From Candidatus Omnitrophota bacterium (GTDB lineage: Bacteria > Omnitrophota > Gorgyraeia > Gygaellales > Profunditerraquicolaceae), in the NCBI GenBank assembly GCA_028713875.1, contig JAQTNM010000030.1, positions 1 through 11,111 of the forward strand: a DNA stretch of 11,111 nucleotides. The letters are read 5' to 3'. The notes below the pieces were generated by a model. That model saw nothing but the letters and a program-made list of their open reading frames with translations, did not search any database and had not been told where the DNA came from. Positions 9,201 to 11,111 of the stretch are shown here, piece after piece. The stretch's first letter is position 1, and each line of letters opens with the position of its first letter. The position numbers were made by a program, and so were the translations under genes.

Positions 9201-11111
9201 ATTGCATTTTTATGGCTATCCGGAAAAGCAGATACAGGTGCGCACATTTCCGTTTGATATAAGGCACCATCTACTCGAGAGATTAGGAGAGTATCAGGGA
9301 AGAATATCCCAAGTTATTATCGCCCATTCCATCAACGAGACGGTAGAACCGGCTATATTGCGTCTTGATGACGGAGCCCGGACAATAGATACCATCAGGG
9401 ATGACTTTCTGTATGCCAAGGTTATGAGGCTTTCTGGAGGAGAGTTAGCGCTTGTTTGCGATATTGAATATATAAATGGAGAACAAATAAAGCCGATACT
9501 GGAGTTCTTCGCCGATGATATATATCTCAGGGGTTTGGCTGTCAAAGAAATTTTAGTTTGCGCTGCATGCGGTTCTTTGAATGATTCGGTTGCGATAAAT
9601 GATGTAATCATTCCTTCCGAGGTATACCAGTATAATAAAAATAAACCGTTAGCTTTCTTTAACGCAATCCAACCCGATGAATTGCGTGTCTATATGCCTC
9701 AAGATACCGCTATTCATAACGGAACTATTTTTACCATTCCCACGGTTCTGAGTTCTTCTACAGACCTAGTGCGGTATTATATGAGCAAATCACAAAGGGC
9801 GGCAATAGAGTTAGAGTTAGCCCATGCCATTGAGGCATCATCAAATTATCCAAACTTAAGAATGTATGTACTTTATGAAACACACGATAAGCCTGCCAGC
9901 GGGGTCTTGGGCAATAAAGAAGATACGCTGGGCAATGATGTGCCCGGATTGAGAGAAATGGGGAAACGTAAAGAGACTATGCGGGCTGTTTTGATGTATA
10001 TATTGCATAAATGGTCGCTAAAAGAAAGCCTTCTTAAAGATAGCCTAAGAGCAGGGGTTTTTATTAGGCAATTGCCCCGGAACGTTTTTACATTGGGAGG
10101 TTTGGTTTCTGAAGTTTCTCATATGATAGATACAGCCCGCCAGAAGAAAGGCTCCTCAGATATTCTTATTGGTATTGGTGGTATGACTGGTTCCGGGAAA
10201 TCACACTATATTACGCCTAATCTTAAGTCCGCCTTTATGCGCACTTATGGAGAAGAGGCAGGTATTATAGCAGGCGACCGTTTTGTTATGGATAAGAATC
10301 AACGTCCTGCCGGAGCAGCTTATCCAAAAAGCCTTTTTAACTTCAATATGATGCTTACTATGCTAAGGGCATTAAGAAACAAACAGGCAATAGCCTTTCC
10401 ATTATACGATCATCAGCAGCGCCGTACTCCTACGTTGACCGCTGATGATATCTCTCCGATCAAAGACAATAAAACTATGCAGGTTCCTTATTATACTCAC
10501 CCCTTAATTTTATTAGGTAATCCTCAGGAGAAAATATATGGGCATCTTAAAATTAATAAAGATAGTCTATTAGGATTTGATCCGCAGAGCGCAGCAATTA
10601 TTGAAATAATCAAGCCGGGAAAAAGTATATATATTTTTGAAGCTGCGCCAGCTTTAATTTTCCCAGAATTAAGGGATTTATATGACATATCTATTTTTAC
10701 ATGGTCAAGCCCTAAAATAAGAGAGCAACATTTAATTCAAGCTAAACTACACAGCCAGCGTTTGTTGCATTATACCTTTGATGAAATAAAACATCGCCTG
10801 GAATGTATGCAAACCGAAGAAGATGCAGCGACTTTCAATAGTATCACGTATGCGGATTTAGTTTTTATCAATGAGAAAACTCCAGTAGGTTCTTTAGTGG
10901 CTGGCTTAGCGACTAAGAAATTATCTAGAACCAGTTCTCCGGTAAGGCAATCCGAGGTTGAACTTTCCGGTTTTGATTTTAACAAAGCGGATATCCAGGT
11001 TATACCATTTAGATTTTGCCGCGACGAGCTCACCGGAGTCATTAAGGATATTGATGAAGAATTTGTTTTAGTTTGGCTAAGTACTATGAACTATTCAGCC
11101 TTAGGAATTAT
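1..11111 (+). CDS. Giant multidomain enzyme/polyprotein, partial at both ends
   Basis: Frame +1 reads through the whole window without a stop, giving at least 3703 residues. By chance a frame of this composition would meet a stop every few dozen codons, and the translation shows recognisable enzyme motifs from the first hundred residues to the last few hundred, so the frame is real from end to end. The chain holds at least nine modules that normally occur as separate proteins: two Nudix domains, RRE plus radical SAM/SPASM, nucleotidyltransferase plus P-loop kinase, UPF0489-like, HD, B12-type radical SAM, phosphorylase-like and a second P-loop kinase. Many borders carry SSP(L/V/I) linkers. There is no membrane segment or secretion signal in this part, so I infer a cytoplasmic product. 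Internal ATG codons exist, but none lies in an intergenic gap. The alternative, a fused row of genes caused by assembly error, is unlikely because every junction stays in frame. Confidence 0.95.
295..306 (+). repeat. SSPL linker motif, site 1
   Basis: Residues 99-102 read S-S-P-L in the context AASSPLDA. The site lies between the possible 2H-phosphoesterase end and the first cap-Nudix unit, so it marks a domain border. It is the first of ten SSP(L/V/I) sites in the frame. Confidence 0.75.
325..1041 (+). other. Domain: helical cap plus Nudix hydrolase, tandem copy 1
   Basis: Residues about 109-160 form a helical cap with the signature Y118-F-G-G, then A-L-Q-Q-W-Q and a closing I-x-x-L-L-N. 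A Nudix fold follows (about 161-340). Its opening P181-R-x-L-x-H-x-D-G-D-W-H192 and the later Q-R-R-S are typical of isopentenyl-diphosphate-isomerase-like Nudix proteins. The Nudix box runs from G228-H-M-G through R242-E-A-K-E-E-L-G-L250, with the metal-binding glutamates E243, E246 and E247 present. The first glutamate of the classical box is displaced by one residue (E233). Nudix enzymes hydrolyse nucleoside diphosphates linked to another group; IDI-like members isomerise isopentenyl diphosphate or hydrolyse other diphosphates. Substrate cannot be read from sequence. The unit repeats about 240 residues downstream. Confidence 0.85.
1060..1746 (+). other. Domain: helical cap plus Nudix hydrolase, tandem copy 2 (diverged)
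   Basis: Residues about 354-582 repeat the architecture of the preceding unit: Y361-F-G-G, A-L-K-Q-W-Q, I-x-x-L-L-N, then P420-R-D-L-C-H-x-D-G-T-W-H431 and Q-T-R-S. The Nudix box runs from G465-G-H-H-G through R480-E-T-N-E-E-I-F487. The metal-binding glutamates E481, E484 and E485 are kept, but the glycine that normally follows E-E-x is replaced by Phe487, so this copy is more degenerate than copy 1. Other parts differ strongly, showing an old duplication with specialisation. The copies are joined directly, without an SSP linker, which suggests that they work as one unit, perhaps as an intramolecular dimer, since IDI-like Nudix enzymes often pair. The second copy could be catalytically altered. 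Confidence 0.78.
1747..1854 (+). other. Helical spacer after the Nudix pair
   Basis: Residues about 583-618 contain a charged helical stretch (V-T-R-I-R-Q-A-I, then I-K-A-G-D-L-E-G-A-K-A-L) leading into the linker cluster. I recognise no enzyme motif here. It most likely spaces the Nudix pair from the radical SAM cassette. Confidence 0.45.
1855..1947 (+). repeat. Linker cluster with three SSP motifs (sites 2, 3, 4)
   Basis: Within 31 residues there are S619-S-P-L-G-A, S636-S-P-I and S646-S-P-V. Between them the sequence is short and rich in Thr, Ser and Tyr, as expected for a flexible exposed segment. The cluster lies exactly between the Nudix pair and the PqqD-like/radical SAM cassette. The first half (SSPLGA, then T-x-T-E, then SSPI) resembles the linker on the far side of the cassette at 3292-3351, so the two probably share an origin. 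Confidence 0.75.
1948..2277 (+). other. Domain: PqqD-like RiPP recognition element
   Basis: Residues about 650-759 precede the radical SAM core and carry the PqqD-type pattern: W714-Q-L-M-D-G-K720, then I-Y-E-T-L-N-Q-E-Y (about 726-734), an acidic helix and a closing F-x-x-L-D-R-L-G-Y755. PqqD-like winged-helix domains (RRE) bind the leader region of a ribosomally made peptide and hand it to the fused or partner radical SAM enzyme. The stretch before it (about 655-700) has strand-forming character and could be the first strands of this domain. The fusion of RRE to a radical SAM/SPASM enzyme is a known arrangement in RiPP maturases. The recognised peptide is not in this window unless it is a segment of the giant protein itself. 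Confidence 0.72.
2278..3288 (+). other. Domain: radical SAM/SPASM peptide-modifying-type enzyme
   Basis: Residues about 760-1096. The core begins with P-L-Y-V-L-L-E-I-T-Y-A-C804, as in PqqE-like enzymes. The cluster cysteines are C804, C810 and C813, giving C-x5-C-x2-C instead of the usual C-x3-C-x2-C. G850-G-E-P-L854 is the SAM-binding strand, and S-N-G-D (about 658-661 past the RRE, bases 2632-2643) and I-S-I-D-G (bases 2701-2715) are further core motifs. A C-terminal SPASM-like segment follows with C1023-S-C1025-G, P-S-G-K-I-K-P-C1041 and C1076, likely ligands of an auxiliary iron-sulfur cluster. Such enzymes cut SAM to a radical and crosslink or epimerise peptides. Together with the adjoining RRE this is a complete maturase cassette, bracketed by SSP linkers on both sides. 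The substrate is unknown. Confidence 0.88.
3292..3351 (+). repeat. Double SSP linker (sites 5 and 6)
   Basis: S1098-S-P-L-G-A begins the linker and R1112-L-S-S-P-V1117 ends it, 20 residues in all, with T-R-T-E in the middle. It separates the radical SAM/SPASM cassette from the next module. Its first half matches the linker at 1855-1917 (SSPLGA, T-x-T-E, SSP), and its last 12 bases (AGTTCTCCGGTG) recur exactly at 6796-6807. Confidence 0.8.
3352..3645 (+). other. Helical spacer before the nucleotidyltransferase
   Basis: Residues about 1118-1215 are charged and predicted helical by eye, with patches such as E-A-A-E-A-V-R-Q-I-W, F-L-A-R-F-Y-H and L-W-K-R-L-L-L-R-L-G-L-G. The basic amphipathic patch near residues 1190-1202 could be a surface helix. 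I recognise no catalytic motif. It could be a small N-terminal domain of the adjoining nucleotidyltransferase/kinase unit, since no linker motif divides them. Confidence 0.4.
3646..4290 (+). other. Domain: NadD/NadR-like nucleotidyltransferase, altered HxGH
   Basis: Residues about 1216-1430. N1230-P-L-N-D-G-H1236 corresponds to the N-P-x-H-x-G-H motif of NMN/nicotinate-mononucleotide adenylyltransferases, with the first His replaced by Asn1233. It is followed by the expected helix and strand (A-I-E-R-L-N-L-D-A-A-I-I), a Lys-Asn pair and E-R-H-L-M. V-Y-Y-I-I-G1329-A-E fits the usual I-G-x-D strand, and S1411-S-T-Y-Y-R1416 fits the ISSTxxR nucleotide-binding motif. All three blocks are in the right order and spacing, so the fold is well supported. 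The enzyme would join an adenylyl group from ATP to a phosphorylated substrate such as NMN. The missing first histidine may weaken or change catalysis. Its direct fusion to a downstream P-loop kinase recalls NadR. Confidence 0.68.
4291..5196 (+). other. Domain: uridine-kinase-like P-loop kinase, copy 1
   Basis: Residues about 1431-1732. The Walker A motif is G1496-G-S-G-S-G-K-T1503 after a hydrophobic strand (V-V-T-I-A-I-D), as in uridine kinase/phosphoribulokinase-type enzymes. V-V-I-L-E1639-G1640 is the late strand with the characteristic Glu-Gly, followed by a lid-like segment holding R1664, R1669 and R1672. A module of about 60 residues with a conserved-looking G-Y-Y-G-H-P-P stretch precedes Walker A. 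The family transfers phosphate from ATP to the hydroxyl of a nucleoside or sugar phosphate. No linker motif separates it from the nucleotidyltransferase, so I infer one bifunctional unit, analogous to NadR (adenylyltransferase plus ribosylnicotinamide kinase), though kinase specificity is not visible. The C-terminal 60 residues (about 1675-1730) are unassigned. Confidence 0.75.
5197..5208 (+). repeat. SSPL linker motif, site 7
   Basis: Residues 1733-1736, preceded by G-D-S. It separates kinase copy 1 from the UPF0489-like domain. The DNA (AGTTCTCCGCTG) differs by one base from the 12-base word at 3340 and 6796. Confidence 0.78.
5209..5835 (+). other. Domain: UPF0489/arginase-like
   Basis: Residues about 1737-1945. 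E1749-N-H1751-G opens the domain, followed by a helix, then V-L-N-F-D1776-A-H1778-T-D1780, and later V-V-I-S-I-D1846-L-D1848-Y-F-S. This trio (ExH, F-D-x-H-x-D, S-x-D-x-D) is the pattern of UPF0489 proteins (C5orf22-like), which share the arginase/histone-deacetylase-type metal-hydrolase fold. The Asp and His residues would bind a divalent metal pair. The family's reaction is not established; related folds hydrolyse C-N bonds. The length, about 200 residues, suits the family. The domain is cleanly enclosed by SSPL upstream and SSPI downstream, so it is a self-contained cassette. Confidence 0.68.
5836..5847 (+). repeat. SSPI linker motif, site 8
   Basis: Residues 1946-1949 in the context E-A-T-S-S-P-I-E, followed by an Asn-rich stretch (E-N-N-N-P-E). 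It divides the UPF0489-like domain from the HD domain. Confidence 0.75.
5848..6795 (+). other. Domain: HD phosphohydrolase
   Basis: Residues about 1950-2265. The HD signature is in place: H2009-N-T in an N-terminal helix, H2041-D2042-I-G-N after a hydrophobic helix (A-L-V-L-A-L-L), H2120-D2121-Y-P at the end of a later helix, and D2166 in R-E-A-D-R-L. These would bind one or two metal ions. HD proteins hydrolyse phosphomonoesters or phosphodiesters, often of nucleotides or signalling nucleotides; the substrate is not visible here. It lacks the RelA synthetase motifs, and the HDIGN sequence does not continue into the HD-GYP pattern. The last 60 residues (about 2205-2260) are charged and helical. 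The module is framed by SSPI upstream and RLSSPV downstream. Confidence 0.8.
6796..6807 (+). repeat. SSPV linker motif, site 9
   Basis: R2264-L-S-S-P-V2269, the same six residues as site 6, with the 12-base word AGTTCTCCGGTG identical to 3340-3351. It closes the HD domain. Confidence 0.8.
6808..7026 (+). other. Rossmann-like fragment ending in a degenerate linker
   Basis: Residues about 2270-2342. L-G-I-I-L-I-G2295-A-G2297-K-Y-A-N-E-H-L-R-A is a strand-turn-helix of the type that opens NAD(P)-binding Gfo/Idh-like dehydrogenases, followed by a second strand ending in acidic I-A-I-V-D2323. The rest of a dehydrogenase does not follow: after some 45 residues the sequence passes into S-S-A-N-S2340-P-L, which resembles a decayed SSPL linker. 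I infer a remnant of a truncated dehydrogenase, but it could equally be a small regulatory nucleotide-binding piece. Confidence 0.45.
7027..7329 (+). other. Unassigned stretch before the B12-type radical SAM enzyme
   Basis: Residues about 2343-2443. It contains a basic patch (W-L-F-R-R-G-G), alternating strands and helices, and R-H-G-I-P-A-Y at its end. I recognise no family. It may be a separate small domain or an N-terminal extension of the following enzyme, since no canonical linker intervenes. Confidence 0.4.
7330..7800 (+). other. Domain: B12-binding-type (cobalamin-like) Rossmann domain
   Basis: Residues about 2444-2600. V-L-L-V-P-P-Y-G (2445-2452) and P-H-Y-G-I-Y form the start typical of the N-terminal domain of B12-binding radical SAM enzymes. 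Then comes an acidic strand with Y-D-P-N, I-I-G-F-S-L, a helix, and F-I-V-M-G-G-Y-T, which is the usual V-x-G-G strand of this domain. V-Y-V-R-D-D-G-T-G fits the following 'G-E-G'-type turn. The classical D-x-H-x-x-G cobalamin ligand motif is absent, as it is in many members that bind B12 without a His ligand or no longer bind it. It belongs with the radical SAM domain just downstream. Confidence 0.7.
7801..8830 (+). other. Domain: radical SAM core of a B12-type enzyme
   Basis: Residues about 2601-2943. C2665-R-G-K-C2669-I-Y-C2672 is a classical C-x3-C-x2-C cluster motif preceded by a strand L-S-I-S-Y-G-N. Downstream, I-L-A-F-G-I-E-S-F-S (about 2757-2766) followed by L-Q-R-I-G-K and then G-I-N-L-I-L-F-T-P-W-D-T is the usual late-barrel pattern of B12-type radical SAM enzymes (Elp3/MiaB-like core). 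Between C2672 and this, F-D-C-A-D-F (bases 8107-8124) replaces the usual acidic strand motif. The enzyme would cleave SAM to drive methylation or a rearrangement; product and substrate cannot be read. It differs clearly from the SPASM-type enzyme at 2278-3288, so the chain contains two different radical SAM classes. Confidence 0.82.
8845..8856 (+). other. Possible degenerate linker (TSPD)
   Basis: Residues 2949-2952 read T-S-P-D, between the radical SAM core and the phosphorylase-like region. It keeps Ser-Pro at a domain border but lacks the second Ser and the hydrophobic fourth residue, so it may be a decayed linker or chance. Confidence 0.25.
8860..9990 (+). other. Region: nucleoside-phosphorylase-like
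   Basis: Residues about 2954-3330. The most telling part is V-K-E-I-L-V-C-A-A-C-G-S-L-N-D-S (3181-3196) and then I-N-D-V-I-I-P-S-E-V (3200-3209), which follows the 'G-x-x-G-x-L ... G-D-h-V-h-P' order of the PNP/UDP phosphorylase superfamily. G-T-I-F-T-I-P-T, I-E-L-E-L-A-H-A (bases 9808-9831) and Y-E-T-H-D near the end correspond in order to the late strand, the M-E-x-x helix and the aspartate loop. These enzymes split a nucleoside with phosphate, or hydrolyse it, to free the base. Residues about 2965-3110 are a mixed alpha-beta lead-in of unknown family, possibly a separate small domain. The glycine-rich loop is altered (A-A-C-G), so activity is uncertain. Confidence 0.5.
9991..10932 (+). other. 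Domain: uridine-kinase-like P-loop kinase, copy 2
   Basis: Residues about 3331-3644. I-L-I-G-I-G-G3394-M-T-G-S-G-K-S3401 is a Walker A motif in the uridine kinase/phosphoribulokinase style. I-I-A-G-D3426-R-F matches the strand that ends in the catalytic Asp, and A-F-P-L-Y-D-H-Q-Q-R-R (from base 10393) matches the P-x-Y-D-x-x-x-x-x-R substrate segment of uridine kinases. I-Y-I-F-E-A-A-P-A-L-I (from base 10630) is the late strand with Glu. A basic lead-in helix (L-M-Y-I-L-H-K-W) precedes it. The family phosphorylates nucleosides or sugar phosphates with ATP. The order matches uridine kinases more closely than in copy 1. It is joined directly to the phosphorylase-like region, so the two could act in sequence on nucleosides. 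Confidence 0.72.
10933..10944 (+). repeat. SSPV linker motif, site 10
   Basis: R-T-S3645-S-P-V3648, DNA AGTTCTCCGGTA, one base from sites 6 and 9. It closes kinase copy 2 and is the first canonical linker after 6807. Confidence 0.78.
10945..11111 (+). other. Start of a further unassigned domain, cut by the window end
   Basis: Residues 3649-3703 begin with R-Q-S-E-V-E-L and include an I-Q-V-I-P-F-R-F-C-R-D-E strand-like segment. The reading frame continues to the last base, so the protein goes on beyond the window. Fifty-five residues are too few to name a family. Confidence 0.6.

Noticed and set aside
10705..10716. S-S-P-K resembling the linker motif
   Set aside because: It lies inside kinase copy 2 after the late strand and has Lys rather than Leu, Val or Ile; likely part of the fold.
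1..11111. Separate genes in an operon rather than one gene
   Set aside because: There is no stop codon or non-coding gap at any module border, and the frame never shifts; independent genes would need stops.

Overview
The window is one uninterrupted protein-coding frame. Frame +1 has no stop codon from base 1 to base 11111 (3703 codons), and it is open at both ends, so neither the start codon nor the stop is here. I see no intergenic gap, RNA gene, promoter, terminator, insertion sequence or CRISPR array. Residue numbers below are window codon numbers (residue n begins at base 3n-2). Translation under the standard code gives soluble, enzyme-like sequence throughout, with no signal peptide or membrane segment.

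The product is a chain of unrelated enzyme-like modules. In order they are: (1) the end of a possible 2H-phosphoesterase-like domain (1-294); (2) two tandem copies of a helical cap plus Nudix domain (325-1041 and 1060-1746); (3) a PqqD-like RiPP recognition element fused to a radical SAM/SPASM enzyme (1948-3288); (4) a helical spacer, a NadD/NadR-like nucleotidyltransferase and a uridine-kinase-like P-loop kinase (3352-5196); (5) a UPF0489/arginase-like domain (5209-5835); (6) an HD phosphohydrolase (5848-6795); (7) a Rossmann-like fragment and an unassigned stretch (6808-7329); (8) a B12-binding-type radical SAM enzyme (7330-8830); (9) a nucleoside-phosphorylase-like region (8860-9990); (10) a second uridine-kinase-like P-loop kinase (9991-10932); (11) the start of an unassigned domain running off the end.

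The most unusual signal is a short recurring motif, Ser-Ser-Pro-(Leu/Val/Ile). It occurs ten times, always at or beside a predicted domain border. Several copies share almost the same DNA word (AGTTCTCCGGTG), and the radical SAM cassette is bracketed by two related linkers beginning SSPLGA. I infer modular assembly of a giant multienzyme or polyprotein, possibly cut into separate enzymes at these sites. Several modules belong to nucleotide-handling families (Nudix, NMN adenylyltransferase-like, two nucleoside-kinase-like P-loops, HD, phosphorylase). The other theme is radical chemistry, with one peptide-modifying-type enzyme and one B12-type enzyme.

As to source, enormous multi-enzyme reading frames are known from uncultured bacteria, notably Omnitrophota (former OP3), and the moderate GC and style fit such a lineage. 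This is inference; there is no taxonomic marker in the window. Domain names come from reading motifs by eye and were not checked by profile search.
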